64,000 nt of DNA from Pseudomonas gingeri (GCF_013385635.1 NZ_JACAPR010000023.1:38100-102099), one strand, 5' to 3'; shown: positions 18,140-27,160, counted from the stretch's first letter. Numbers and translations are program-made. Notes: generated by a model not told the origin, from the sequence alone.

Positions 18140-19378
18140 ATGCGTGCACTCAAGATCCTGGTTCTTGAAGACAACCCCTTTCAACTGATGGCGTTGCACC
18201 AGATGCTCAATGCCAACGGTGTCTTCGATGTGCTGACGGCTGAAAGCGTCGAGAGTGCCCGGCAGTCCCTGGCCAATCGCGGGCCGGTGGATGTTGCCAT
18301 CTGCGACCTGTCCCTGGAGGGTGGTGATGGCTTGCAACTGATCCGACACCTGGCGGAGACGCGTGAGGCCCAGGCGCTGATCATCCTCAGCAGTCTCGAC
18401 CAGAAGGTGCGCGAAGGGGCGGCACATATGGCCCGGCAGCAAGGATTGCATGTGCTGGGTTGTCTGCTGAAGCCGGCGTCGGCGGCGATCCTGGGCGAGT
18501 TGCTGGCGACCTACCAGCAACGCTTCGGCCGCCAGCGTCCGGGGCTGCCGCTGGCCCAGGTCTGTGAATTGCTGTCGTTGCACGAGCTGCAGGCGGGTGC
18601 CGGGCCCCGGGCGATCCAGCAGTATTGCAGCGCCCACTTTCAGCCCAAGGTGACGTGTGACGGTCGGGTGCAGGGGGTCGAGGCGCTGGCTCGCTGGCAG
18701 CATCCGGAGCAGGGCATGCTGTTGCCGGCCACGTTCATGCCGGTGCTTGAGTATGCGGGGCTCTCGGAAGCCCTTGCCTGGCACATGCTCGAACAGGCCA
18801 TCGGGCTGTCGGTCGAGGTGTATCTGGGTACGGACGAGTATTTGCCGGTGGCGGTGAATATTCCGGGGCTGATGGTCGAACAGGCGGATTTCGCCGAGCG
18901 TTTGAACGAACTGCTGGAGCGTTTTCACCTGCCCGCCGAATGGTTGACGCTGGAGGTGGTCGACAGTGGTGAATGCACCGCCGAGGCGGCCCAGGTCGAG
19001 GGCATGCTGCGCCTGCGGATGCTCGGTTGCCAGCTGTCGATCGGCGATTTTGGCGTTGCCGGTGCGGGCTTGCAGAAGCTGCTCGAACTGCCTTTCTCGG
19101 AGTTGACGATCGCCCCGCGGTTTGTCACCGGCATGGCCGAGGACTCGCGCAAGCGTTCGATCGTCGCAGGGATCCTGAGCATGGCGAAGGGCATGAACCT
19201 GCGGGTGGTGATCACCGGAATTGAAACCGATGAGGAATACCGCTTGATCCAGGAACTGGGCGACCTGCTTGTCCAGGGGCGATTGATTGCCGCGCCCATG
19301 AGCCGGGCCGAGTTGCTGCCCTGGTTGCGCATGGCCGGTCGGGTGGTTGTCGCGGAGCATGAGCAGCAACCCGGCTGA
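18140..19378 (+). CDS. REC-EAL response regulator, RocR-like, with degenerate EAL site
   Basis: A 412-residue protein with a receiver domain (1-125, phospho-acceptor D56 in ICDLSLEGGDG, lysine in LLKPAS) and an EAL domain (about 160-400). It resembles P. aeruginosa RocR, a cyclic-di-GMP phosphodiesterase. The EAL motif itself is kept (E181 in VEALARW), with N240, E272 and Q379. Other metal or catalytic positions are changed: the usual E of ExTE is D275, DDFG reads G302-D303-F-G, the LKID lysine is T323 (LTIAPRF), and the EGVE glutamate is T359 (ITGIET). Hydrolysis is therefore doubtful. The start at 18140 has GGAG before it and gives MRALKILVLEDN; the frame extends to 18056. It follows the kinase by 87 bases. 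Confidence 0.9.
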   Translation: MRALKILVLEDNPFQLMALHQMLNANGVFDVLTAESVESARQSLANRGPVDVAICDLSLEGGDGLQLIRHLAETREAQALIILSSLDQKVREGAAHMARQQGLHVLGCLLKPASAAILGELLATYQQRFGRQRPGLPLAQVCELLSLHELQAGAGPRAIQQYCSAHFQPKVTCDGRVQGVEALARWQHPEQGMLLPATFMPVLEYAGLSEALAWHMLEQAIGLSVEVYLGTDEYLPVAVNIPGLMVEQADFAERLNELLERFHLPAEWLTLEVVDSGECTAEAAQVEGMLRLRMLGCQLSIGDFGVAGAGLQKLLELPFSELTIAPRFVTGMAEDSRKRSIVAGILSMAKGMNLRVVITGIETDEEYRLIQELGDLLVQGRLIAAPMSRAELLPWLRMAGRVVVAEHEQQPG

Positions 19379-19384
19379 CGGCGA

Positions 19385-20047
19385 TCAGGACAGCCCGTGT
19401 TCCTGCAGGTAGAGAAACAGGGCGGCATCATTGGACAGGCCGAGCTTGCGCATGGCACTGACTTTCTGGGCGCTGACGGTCTGCTTGCTGCGACACAACC
19501 TGGCGGCGATCTCGCCCACCGTGCGACCCGCCGCCAGGAGACGGGTGACCTCCAGTTCCCGTGGTGACAACTGCTCCTGGTCGCCCAACCGATGGCTGCC
19601 GATTTCCCCGGCTTGCGCCAGGGTCTGGCGCACCGACTTGGCGACGAACGCCTTGCGTTGTCGCACATGATGGATCGCCACCGGCAGTTCGGCGGCGAGA
19701 CTGGCCTTGCTCAACAGTCCCATGACGCCCAGGTCCAGGATGTAGCGGAACAGCCCGGCATTGTTGAGCATGGTGACCACCAGGATCGGCAGGTCAGGGT
19801 AGTGTCGGACCAGGGCCTCGATCATTCGCAGGCCGTCATTCTGATCCGCTGTCGGCATCATGAAATCGGTGATCAGCACGTCGCACGGGCACTCGCCGAG
19901 CAGGTCGAAGAGCGCCTGTGGGGTGCTGGCTTCGCCGACCACGCTCAAGCCGGGGTCGCGCTCCAGTACGGCGCGCAAGCCAATCAGGAAAATCGGGTGA
20001 TCATCCGCCAGGACAATCCGTAGTGGCGTGGGTGGGGGTGAACTCAA
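19385..20047 (-). CDS. LuxR/NarL-family response regulator (RocA-like)
   Basis: A two-domain regulator of about 220 aa: a receiver (VLADDHPIFLIGLRAV, phospho-acceptor in LITDFMMP) and a LuxR-type helix-turn-helix (SPRELEVTRLLAAGRTVGEI). It lies tail-to-tail with the REC-EAL gene, 6 bases apart, and resembles RocA1/SadA, the DNA-binding partner in the P. aeruginosa roc locus, which acts on cup fimbrial genes. Targets here are unknown. I prefer a TTG start at 20047 because GGAG stands 7 bases before it; another TTG at 20098 would add 17 residues. Confidence 0.88.
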   Translation of the reverse strand: MSSPPPTPLRIVLADDHPIFLIGLRAVLERDPGLSVVGEASTPQALFDLLGECPCDVLITDFMMPTADQNDGLRMIEALVRHYPDLPILVVTMLNNAGLFRYILDLGVMGLLSKASLAAELPVAIHHVRQRKAFVAKSVRQTLAQAGEIGSHRLGDQEQLSPRELEVTRLLAAGRTVGEIAARLCRSKQTVSAQKVSAMRKLGLSNDAALFLYLQEHGLS

Positions 20048-20359
20048 GACAGGTCTCCGGTGAACGCGACGGTGAGGCGGGTGAGAACAGGGCAACAAAC
20101 CAGATGCCTCGCTGCATGTCTGTGAGCAAAGCCGACGCGGCCTGTAGTAAAAGGCTTAAAAGCCATTGATCTGATTCTAGCCAGTGCGGCCCCTGACTGT
20201 TTTTTCTCTGTCATCTTTCTCGTTCATGCTCGATAGACGTCGATCAGCTCGTGCGGCCCTGCGAGGACCAACGAACTTTCTTCTCTGACTGGCGGTCATT
20301 GACTCCAGGTTCTCTTGTTTTCGACCTTCCGGGTTTTCGACTATTGAGTGGTGATCGAG
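20048..20359. other. Divergent intergenic region, no gene seen
   Basis: This spacer separates the LuxR-type regulator from the DUF3509 gene and must hold both promoters. A small inverted repeat GGCTT-AA-AAGCC lies at about 20152-20163. I could not identify a convincing -35/-10 pair or an open frame with a ribosome-binding site. Confidence 0.5.
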
Positions 20360-20650
20360 ATGGAAAGTATCAGCCTGTTGCTCAACGAGGCATTGAGTCC
20401 GTATCCGGTGACCCTGACGCCATCCGGCGGCCATGGTGAGTGCTTGGTGAGTGTGAAGAGTGTTGCCGGCCTACTGCTGGTGGAGCGTGAAGTCAATCAG
20501 GCGCAACTGACGGACAAGCGTCTGCTGACGGACGTGGTCGATGGCTTGCATCGTGATCTTCGAATCGCCGAGGGGCGCCTGGAGCCCTGCGTGATTGCTG
20601 CCCTGCGTAATGCCGCCGAACACCGGGTGTTCCGCGCCGCCGGCCGTTAG
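20360..20650 (+). CDS. DUF3509 domain-containing protein
   Basis: A 96-residue protein of the Pseudomonas-typical DUF3509 family (SLLLNEALSPYPVTLTP near the N-terminus; a conserved C-terminal RLEPCVIAALRNAAEHR). Its function is unknown. I chose the ATG at 20360 (MESISLLLNEA); a GTG four codons earlier is the alternative. No signal peptide or membrane segment is seen. It is monocistronic and followed by a terminator at 20764. Confidence 0.85.
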   Translation: MESISLLLNEALSPYPVTLTPSGGHGECLVSVKSVAGLLLVEREVNQAQLTDKRLLTDVVDGLHRDLRIAEGRLEPCVIAALRNAAEHRVFRAAGR

Positions 20651-20763
20651 AATTTTTTTTGGAACCTTCCTTCCCAAGAGGGTGTCAGATTTTATAACGG
20701 CAAGAGCAGGCATTGTGCTCCGGTGTGTGTGGCTTGTCGTACTGGTCTTTGTAGGCCACGTTT

Positions 20764-20800
20764 AACCCCGAGTCGTTTCCCCACTTCTCGGGGTTTCTTT
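20764..20800. terminator. Intrinsic terminator between DUF3509 and TIGR02285 genes
   Basis: AACCCCGAG, a 14-base loop, CTCGGGGTT and TCTTTT. It lies about 115 bases after the DUF3509 stop and just before the end of the convergent gene. The A/T-flanked symmetric stem may serve both directions. Confidence 0.8.
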
Positions 20801-20813
20801 TGCCCGCAATTTG

Positions 20814-21698
20814 TCATTGCTCTTCGGGTGCGAGGAAAAATTCCCTGGCGTCTTCCCGGTACTTGTCCCGTTCTGGCGGTGCAAGCCAGTGCGCATAGAG
20901 TTCGACCAGCGTCTGCCGGCGCAGTCCGCGCAGAATCTCGTTGATATGGGGAATCGCTGCCCGGCCTTGTGGGGTATTGGAGCAGGCGACACGGATGAAC
21001 TGATAGTTGGCCGTGCCCTTGATGGGATAGAACACCAGGTCATCATCAGCGATCTGTTGCTGCTGGGCCTGATAGTGGATTTCCGCCCAGTAGCCAAGCA
21101 GTGCCTTCAATCGTCCCAGGCGTTGCATCTGCAACAGGCTGCCAAGGGCATCGTTGCCGTAGTGCGGGACCAGGTTTTGCGCGCGGGTGTGATGCAGCAC
21201 GTCATCGATCGGATGGCCGTAGCTGCGTTCGGCGACGATACCCAGTTGCAGGCTGTTGCTGCCCAGCAGCGCAGCGAGATCGACCCGGCCGTCGAATACA
21301 AAGGGCGCGATCAGCGCCTGGTCGACCGGTCGAATCACCAGGCCATTGCTGGTGGTGCCCATGCTGGGGATGGAAAAGAGCATTTTCTGCGCCCGCGCCG
21401 CGTTCCACAGCAGCGCCGGGTCGCAGGTGAACAAAGGTCCGCCGAGCATCTGCATGCCTCGTGCCCGGTTGACCCGCAGCACCGTGTGCTCGTACTCCGG
21501 CAGCGCCGCCATCAACAGCGGCAGCATCCGGTCCACCGCCCCCTGGCCTTCTTTCGGGCCGTCGAAAATGCTCAGGGGCGGCAGGTCCCGCAGCAGCCAG
21601 GTCAAGGCCTCCCTGGCCTGGCCGGTTTGCGGCAGGGCACAGATCAGCACGGCCAACAGCGGGAGACCAAGGTGTCGCCACAAGGCACTGGGAGTCAT
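20814..21698 (-). CDS. TIGR02285 family periplasmic solute-binding-like protein
   Basis: A 294-residue protein with a Sec signal peptide (LPLLAVLICALPQTGQA) and a fold like the family-3 extracellular solute-binding proteins. The ALTWLLRDLPPLSI opening and the later LIAPFVFDGRVDLAALLG place it in the TIGR02285 group, which is often encoded alone and near regulatory genes. No transporter subunits are adjacent, so it may be a sensor or scavenging protein rather than an ABC component. GGGAAGG precedes the ATG. Confidence 0.82.
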   Translation of the reverse strand: MTPSALWRHLGLPLLAVLICALPQTGQAREALTWLLRDLPPLSIFDGPKEGQGAVDRMLPLLMAALPEYEHTVLRVNRARGMQMLGGPLFTCDPALLWNAARAQKMLFSIPSMGTTSNGLVIRPVDQALIAPFVFDGRVDLAALLGSNSLQLGIVAERSYGHPIDDVLHHTRAQNLVPHYGNDALGSLLQMQRLGRLKALLGYWAEIHYQAQQQQIADDDLVFYPIKGTANYQFIRVACSNTPQGRAAIPHINEILRGLRRQTLVELYAHWLAPPERDKYREDAREFFLAPEEQ

Positions 21699-21758
21699 GA
21701 GCTGGATACCTTCCCGGGTTCAAACCAGTCGTTGATGCACTTAGCAAGGCACGAGACG

Positions 21759-22958
21759 CTAGATGGCGCCGCTTTCACGCAGCCGTGCAATCGCTACCTT
21801 GTCATAACCGAGGCTGCCCAGCACCTCGCCATTGTGTTCGCCCAACTGCGGGCCGACCCATTCGCTGGAGCCCGGTGTCTGCGAGAGTTTCGGCACAATA
21901 CCGGGCATCTTGAAGTCCTTGCCGCCGGGCAGCTTGGCCTGCAGGAACATTTCCCGGGCGAGGAACTGCGGATCGCTGAACATGTCTTCGGCGCTGTAGA
22001 TACGGCTGGCGGGGACATCGGCGCTGTTCAGGGCGGCGATCACCACGTCCAGGGGCAGTGAATTGACCCAGCGGTCGATCACCCCGTAGATCTCGTCGCG
22101 CCGGCTGTCACGCCCGTCGTTGCTGGTCAGCAGCGGGTCGTTCGCCAGGTCTTCACGGCCGATGGCCTGCATGAAACGCTTGAAGATCGCATCGCCGTTG
22201 GCGCCGATCTGCACGTGCCGGCCATCGGCCGTGGTGTGGATCGACGAGGGGGTGATGCCGGGCATGATATTGCCGGTGCGTTCGCGGATGAAACCGAACA
22301 CATCGAATTCCGGGACCATGCTTTCCATCATCGCGAAGATGGCTTCATACAGCGCGACATCCACCACTTGCCCCTGGCCGCCGTTCACTTCGCGATGACG
22401 CAGTGCCATCAGGGCGCCAATCACGCCCCACAGCGCGGCAATCGAGTCGCCGATGGAAATCCCGGTACGCACCGGCGGGCGATCCTCGAAGCCGGTGATA
22501 TAGCGCAGCCCGCCCATGGACTCGCCGACCGCGCCAAACCCCGGCTGGTCCTTCATCGGTCCGGTCTGGCCGAATCCCGACAGGCGTACCATCACCAGCT
22601 TCGGGTTCAGCGCATGCAGGGTTTCCCAGCCCAGGCCAAGTTTTTCCAGGACGCCGGGGCGAAAGTTCTCGATCAGGATGTCGGCTTCGCCAAGCAACTG
22701 TTTGAGGATCGCCAGGCCGTCCGGATTCTTCAGGTTCAGTGTCAGGGATTTCTTGTTACGCGCCTGGACAAACCACCACAGTGACGTGCCTTCGTACAGC
22801 TTGCGCCATTTGCGCAACGGGTCGCCGCCGTCCGGCGATTCGACCTTGACCACCTCGGCGCCGAATTCGGCGCAGATCCGCGAGGCGAAAGGGCCGGCAA
22901 TCAGGGTTCCGAGCTCGATGACTTTCAGGCCGGAGAGGGGTTTGGCGGTGAACGGCAT
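21759..22958 (-). CDS. CaiB/BaiF family CoA-transferase
   Basis: A class III CoA transferase (399 aa) that moves CoA between carboxylic acids. The N-terminal LSGLKVIELGTLIAGPFA, the KVESPDGGDPLRKW loop and the NLKNPDG segment with its following helix are typical. The nucleophilic aspartate region near NFRPGVLEKLGLGW is present. Its closest remembered relatives in Pseudomonas sit beside glutaryl-CoA dehydrogenase, but no such gene is next to it here, so its acid substrate is uncertain. AGGA lies before the ATG. It diverges from yaeQ. Confidence 0.9.
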   Translation of the reverse strand: MPFTAKPLSGLKVIELGTLIAGPFASRICAEFGAEVVKVESPDGGDPLRKWRKLYEGTSLWWFVQARNKKSLTLNLKNPDGLAILKQLLGEADILIENFRPGVLEKLGLGWETLHALNPKLVMVRLSGFGQTGPMKDQPGFGAVGESMGGLRYITGFEDRPPVRTGISIGDSIAALWGVIGALMALRHREVNGGQGQVVDVALYEAIFAMMESMVPEFDVFGFIRERTGNIMPGITPSSIHTTADGRHVQIGANGDAIFKRFMQAIGREDLANDPLLTSNDGRDSRRDEIYGVIDRWVNSLPLDVVIAALNSADVPASRIYSAEDMFSDPQFLAREMFLQAKLPGGKDFKMPGIVPKLSQTPGSSEWVGPQLGEHNGEVLGSLGYDKVAIARLRESGAI

Positions 22959-23097
22959 GGGCGATCCTGTAGGACAAGACGAGGGCAGTAGAGCCTTTTA
23001 ACATGACGCGCGCCATCTTCATAACCATCAACAGTCGTTGATTGACCCGCGTATCGGTTAGACTTGGCGCCTTTCCTCGTCTCTAGAAGCCCCGTTC

Positions 23098-23640
23098 ATG
23101 GCCCAGCCGTCCACGACCTACAAGTTCGAACTCAACCTCACCGACCTGGATCGCAGCGTCTACGAAAGCGTCAAGCAGACCATTGCCCGCCATCCTTCGG
23201 AAACGGAAGAGCGGATGACCGTGCGTTTGCTGGCCTACGCCCTCTGGTACAACGAACTGCTGGCTTTTGGTCGTGGTCTGTCGGAAGTGGATGAACCGGC
23301 CCTGTGGGAAAAAAGCCTGGATGATCGCGTCCTGCACTGGATCGAAGTCGGCCAGCCGGATGCCGATCGCCTGACCTGGTGCTCGCGTCGTACCGAGCGC
23401 ACCAGCCTGTTGGCCTACGGCAGTCTGCGGGTCTGGGAAACCAAGGTGGTCCCGGCGGTGAAGAACCTGAAAAACGTCAATATCGCCGCAGTGCCGCAGG
23501 AAGTCCTGGAAACCCTCGCCAAGGACATGCCGCGGGTCATCAAGTGGGACGTGATGATCAGCGAAGGCACGATCTTCGTCACCGACGATCGCGGCCAGCA
23601 TGAAGTCCAGCTCGAATGGCTGATGGGCGAGCGCGGTTAA
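23098..23640 (+). CDS. yaeQ: YaeQ family protein
   Basis: A 180-residue protein of the YaeQ family, which has a PD-(D/E)XK nuclease-like fold but no proven enzymatic role; it was first described as a multicopy suppressor in RfaH-related haemolysin expression. The conserved N-terminal YKFELNLTDLDRSVY and the segment ERMTVRLLAYALWYNE fit. It is followed by recJ after 54 bases, with which it may be co-transcribed. Confidence 0.93.
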   Translation: MAQPSTTYKFELNLTDLDRSVYESVKQTIARHPSETEERMTVRLLAYALWYNELLAFGRGLSEVDEPALWEKSLDDRVLHWIEVGQPDADRLTWCSRRTERTSLLAYGSLRVWETKVVPAVKNLKNVNIAAVPQEVLETLAKDMPRVIKWDVMISEGTIFVTDDRGQHEVQLEWLMGERG

Positions 23641-23694
23641 GCGCGGCGCCGCCGTTTCAACTCCTGTGTATTGAAGAGAACGTCCGCCAACGCC

Positions 23695-25404
23695 ATGCGT
23701 ATCGAACCCCGCCCGCTGCCCGCCACCCTGCCTTTTCTCGGCGACCTGCCGCCACTGCTGACCCGTTTGTACGCGGCGCGGGGGGTCGAATCGGCTGCCG
23801 AGCTGGACAAGAGCCTGGCGCGCTTGATTCCCTTCCAGCAACTCAAGGGGATCGACGCCGCGGTTGACCTGCTGGTGGTGGCGCTGGAGCAGCGCCAGCG
23901 GATCCTGATCGTCGGCGACTTCGACGCCGATGGCGCGACCGCCAGCACCGTGGGCTTACTGGGCCTGCGCCTGCTGGGCGCGGCCCATGTCGATTACCTG
24001 GTGCCGAACCGTTTCGAGTACGGCTACGGCCTGACCCCGGAAATCGTCGCCGTGGCGTTGCAGCGCGAGCCGCAATTGCTGATCACCGTCGACAACGGCA
24101 TCTCCAGTATCGAAGGGGTGCTGGCGGCCAAGGCGGCTGGCCTGAAGGTGCTGGTGACCGATCACCACTTGCCGGGCAACGAACTGCCGGCGGCCGATGC
24201 CATCGTCAACCCGAACCAGCCCGGTTGCGAGTTTCCGAGCAAGGCGCTGGCCGGGGTCGGGGTGATCTTTTATGTGCTGATGGCCCTGCGCGCGCGTCTG
24301 CGCGGCCTGGGCCGGTATGAAAACCAGCCGCAGCCGAATATCGGTGAACTGCTCGATCTGGTGGCGTTGGGCAGCGTGGCCGATGTGGTGCCGCTGGACG
24401 CCAACAACCGCATCCTGGTGCATCAGGGTCTGGAGCGTATCCGCGCCGGTCGGGCCCGGCCGGGGCTCAAAGCGATCCTCGAAGTGGCCAAGCGCGATCA
24501 CTCGCGCCTGACCTCCACCGACCTGGGGTTTATCCTCGGCCCGCGCCTGAACGCGGCGGGACGCCTGGACGACATGAGCCTGGGCATCGAGTGCCTGCTG
24601 GCCGAAGACCCGGCATTGGCCCAGGAAATGGCCACCCAGCTGGATGAAATGAACAAGGACCGCAAGTCCATCGAGCAGGGCATGCAGCGCGAAGCCCTGG
24701 CGCAGCTCAAGGACTTGCCGGTGGAGTCGATGCCGTTCGGCCTGTGCCTGTTCGATCCGGACTGGCACCAGGGGGTGATCGGGATTCTCGCCTCACGCAT
24801 GAAAGAGCGTTATCACCGCCCGACCATCGCCTTCGCCGATGCTGGCGACGGCATGCTCAAGGGCTCCGGTCGTTCGGTCGCCGGGTTCCACATTCGCGAT
24901 GCCCTGAGCGTGGTGGCGGCGCAGCACCCGGACCTGATGGGCAAGTACGGTGGCCACGCCATGGCCGCCGGCCTGAGCCTGCCGCAGGAAAACTTCCCGC
25001 TGTTCGCCGAAGCCTTCGATGCCGAAGTGCGTCGTCAGCTCAGCGAGGAAGACCTGACCGGACGCTTGCAGACCGACGGTACGCTGGCCCTGGAAGAGTT
25101 CAACCTGGAACTGGCGCGGGCCCTGCGTAACGCCGGCCCCTGGGGCCAGCATTTCCCCGAACCGTTGTTCCACGGGGTATTCCAGCTGGTGGAAAAGCGC
25201 ATCGTCGGCGAGCGGCATCTGAAGGTGGTGCTGAAAAGCGAGTGTGGCTCGGTGAAGCTCGATGGCATTGCCTTTGGCATCGACCCGGAAATCTGGGCAA
25301 ACGCACGGGTCGACTGGGTCGAGCTGGCCTACAAGCTCGATCTCAACGAGTTCCGTGGCAAGGAAAGCGTGCAACTGATGATTGCCCACATCGAACCGCG
25401 CTGA
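23695..25404 (+). CDS. recJ: Single-stranded-DNA-specific exonuclease RecJ
   Basis: RecJ (569 aa from this start) is the 5'-3' ssDNA exonuclease of RecF-pathway recombination, base-excision and mismatch repair. The DHH phosphoesterase core shows VGDFDADGATAS, the signature VTDHHLPGNELP and an AIVNPNQPGC segment. The DHHA1 domain shows KYGGHAMAAGLSL, followed by a C-terminal OB-like region. I chose MRIEPRPLPATL at 23695 for the usual family length; a TTG at 23671 is in frame. No clear ribosome-binding site lies at the normal distance. Confidence 0.96.
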   Translation: MRIEPRPLPATLPFLGDLPPLLTRLYAARGVESAAELDKSLARLIPFQQLKGIDAAVDLLVVALEQRQRILIVGDFDADGATASTVGLLGLRLLGAAHVDYLVPNRFEYGYGLTPEIVAVALQREPQLLITVDNGISSIEGVLAAKAAGLKVLVTDHHLPGNELPAADAIVNPNQPGCEFPSKALAGVGVIFYVLMALRARLRGLGRYENQPQPNIGELLDLVALGSVADVVPLDANNRILVHQGLERIRAGRARPGLKAILEVAKRDHSRLTSTDLGFILGPRLNAAGRLDDMSLGIECLLAEDPALAQEMATQLDEMNKDRKSIEQGMQREALAQLKDLPVESMPFGLCLFDPDWHQGVIGILASRMKERYHRPTIAFADAGDGMLKGSGRSVAGFHIRDALSVVAAQHPDLMGKYGGHAMAAGLSLPQENFPLFAEAFDAEVRRQLSEEDLTGRLQTDGTLALEEFNLELARALRNAGPWGQHFPEPLFHGVFQLVEKRIVGERHLKVVLKSECGSVKLDGIAFGIDPEIWANARVDWVELAYKLDLNEFRGKESVQLMIAHIEPR

Positions 25405-25590
25405 GCTTTAAATCGGCTGAACCCTCCGGCGTCCGTCATTGTCGACTAGGCTCTAAGCACTGTCTGAATGGTCTTGTGACGTTGTCTTCCTTATTGACCC
25501 GCCGGGGGGGCGGACGCCCACTTTTTCCTGTCACTCGTCGACGTTCTCACAGAACCCTGGAGCCAGCCCACTTGATTTGAGAGGTGCCCC

Positions 25591-26697
25591 ATGAGTCTGC
25601 TGCTTGAACCCTATACCCTTCGTCAATTGACCCTGCTGAACCGCATCGCGGTCTCGCCGATGTGCCAGTACTCCAGCGTCGACGGCCTGGCCAATGACTG
25701 GCACCTGGTCCACCTCGGCAGCCGTGCGGTCGGCGGTGCCGGACTGATCTTTACCGAAGCCACGGCGGTGACCGCCGATGGCCGCATCACCGCCCAGGAC
25801 CTGGGCCTGTGGAATGACCAACAGATCGAACCACTGCAACGCATCACCCGCTTTGTCACGGCCCAGGGCGCCGTCGCCGGGATCCAGCTGGCCCATGCCG
25901 GGCGCAAGGCCAGCACCCATCGGCCCTGGCTGGGCAAACATGGCAGCGTCAAGCCCGAGGACGGTGGCTGGACGCCGGTCGGACCGTCGCCGATTGCCTT
26001 TGACCCGCAGCACACGCCACCGCTACAACTGGATGAAGGGCAGATCGCCGAGGTGATCGAGGCGTTTGTCGCCGCTGCCAAACGCGCTCTGGTCGCCGGT
26101 TTCAAGGTGGTCGAGGTGCATGCCGCCCACGGTTACCTGCTGCACCAGTTCCTTTCACCCCTGAGCAATCAGCGGCGTGACCAGTACGGCGGTTCGTTCG
26201 AAAACCGTATTCGCCTGGTCCTGCAGGTCACCGAGGCGGTCAGGGCGGTGTGGCCCGAGGAGTTGCCGTTGTTCGTGCGCGTCTCGGCCACCGACTGGGT
26301 GGAAGACGGCTGGAACCCGGATGAAACCGTGGAGCTGGCACGGCGCCTGAAAGACCTGGGCGTCGACCTGATCGACGTGTCCTCGGGTGGCACCGCCGCC
26401 AATGCGGAAATCCCCACGGGGCCGGGTTACCAGACCCGTTTCGCCGAGCGCGTGCGCAAGGAGTCCGGCATCGCCACCGGCACAGTCGGGCTGATCACCG
26501 AGCCGGCCCAGGCAGAACATATCCTGCGTACCTGCCAGGCCGACATCATCCTGCTCGCCCGTGAACTGCTGCGTGATCCGTATTGGCCGCTGCATGCCGA
26601 CGACGACCTGGGCGGGCGCAAGGCGACCTGGCCGGCGCAGTACCAGCGCGCGACCCATCGCGACCAGCCGATCCATGAATCGGATCTGCGTGAGTGA
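25591..26697 (+). CDS. Old-yellow-enzyme family NADH:flavin oxidoreductase (YqjM class)
   Basis: A 368-residue FMN-dependent ene-reductase-type TIM barrel. The YqjM/thermophilic-like subclass is suggested by NRIAVSPMCQYSS, with a cysteine that tunes FMN, and by the substrate-binding pair HAAHGYLLHQFLSP with the strand SNQRRDQYGGSFENR. HAGRKAS is also conserved in this subclass. Such enzymes reduce activated C=C bonds of enones, nitro compounds or xenobiotics; the physiological substrate is unknown. GAGAGG precedes the ATG. It is monocistronic with its own terminator. Confidence 0.93.
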   Translation: MSLLLEPYTLRQLTLLNRIAVSPMCQYSSVDGLANDWHLVHLGSRAVGGAGLIFTEATAVTADGRITAQDLGLWNDQQIEPLQRITRFVTAQGAVAGIQLAHAGRKASTHRPWLGKHGSVKPEDGGWTPVGPSPIAFDPQHTPPLQLDEGQIAEVIEAFVAAAKRALVAGFKVVEVHAAHGYLLHQFLSPLSNQRRDQYGGSFENRIRLVLQVTEAVRAVWPEELPLFVRVSATDWVEDGWNPDETVELARRLKDLGVDLIDVSSGGTAANAEIPTGPGYQTRFAERVRKESGIATGTVGLITEPAQAEHILRTCQADIILLARELLRDPYWPLHADDDLGGRKATWPAQYQRATHRDQPIHESDLRE

Positions 26698-26728
26698 CGG
26701 GTTGAGGTGCCCGCCGTGAAAACACCGA

Positions 26729-26752
26729 AGCCCGCCGACAAGGCGGGTTTTC
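26729..26752 (+). terminator. Intrinsic terminator of the OYE gene
   Basis: CCCGCC, loop GACAA, GGCGGG, then TTTTCT, 34 bases after the stop. Confidence 0.88.
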
Positions 26753-26884
26753 TATGCATTGCATGATTTTTCTTCTGTAAATTCCGAAATGATCTTAGCT
26801 GAATGCGGATTCTTCCTACCCTTAGGCTATGTCTGAGACGGCCTGTCCAGACGGTTCCTGTGTAGTCACAGAAGGAAATCGTCC

Positions 26885-27076
26885 ATGTCAAAGGAGCGAA
26901 GTATCCTCGGGTTCATGCTGTTTCTCTGGACATTCAGGGCGCCACCCCGCGCCAGGGTGCGCAGGCTCAGCGATGAAGAGCGGCAATTGGTGGAGCATTA
27001 CCGGACCTTGACGGCAGAGGATCGCAATGCGCTGCACTGCCTGTTGAATGCGATGGGGAGTGTGTCGCGGTTTTGA
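26885..27076 (+). CDS. Small conserved hypothetical protein
   Basis: A 63-residue protein with AGAAGGAAA well placed before the ATG. The N-terminus has a short hydrophobic stretch (ILGFMLFLWTF). The C-terminal half is a charged helical segment, LSDEERQLVEHYRTLTAEDR, ending in GSVSRF. It resembles small hypothetical proteins I associate with Pseudomonas, but I cannot assign a domain or function. Confidence 0.6.
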   Translation: MSKERSILGFMLFLWTFRAPPRARVRRLSDEERQLVEHYRTLTAEDRNALHCLLNAMGSVSRF

Positions 27077-27160
27077 GCTGTTCGATACCGCAGGCTTTGC
27101 CATCCTCGGGCGTTCGGCGGGCCGAGCGCCCAAGGGGTTCAGGCTGGGCTATACGGGGCT

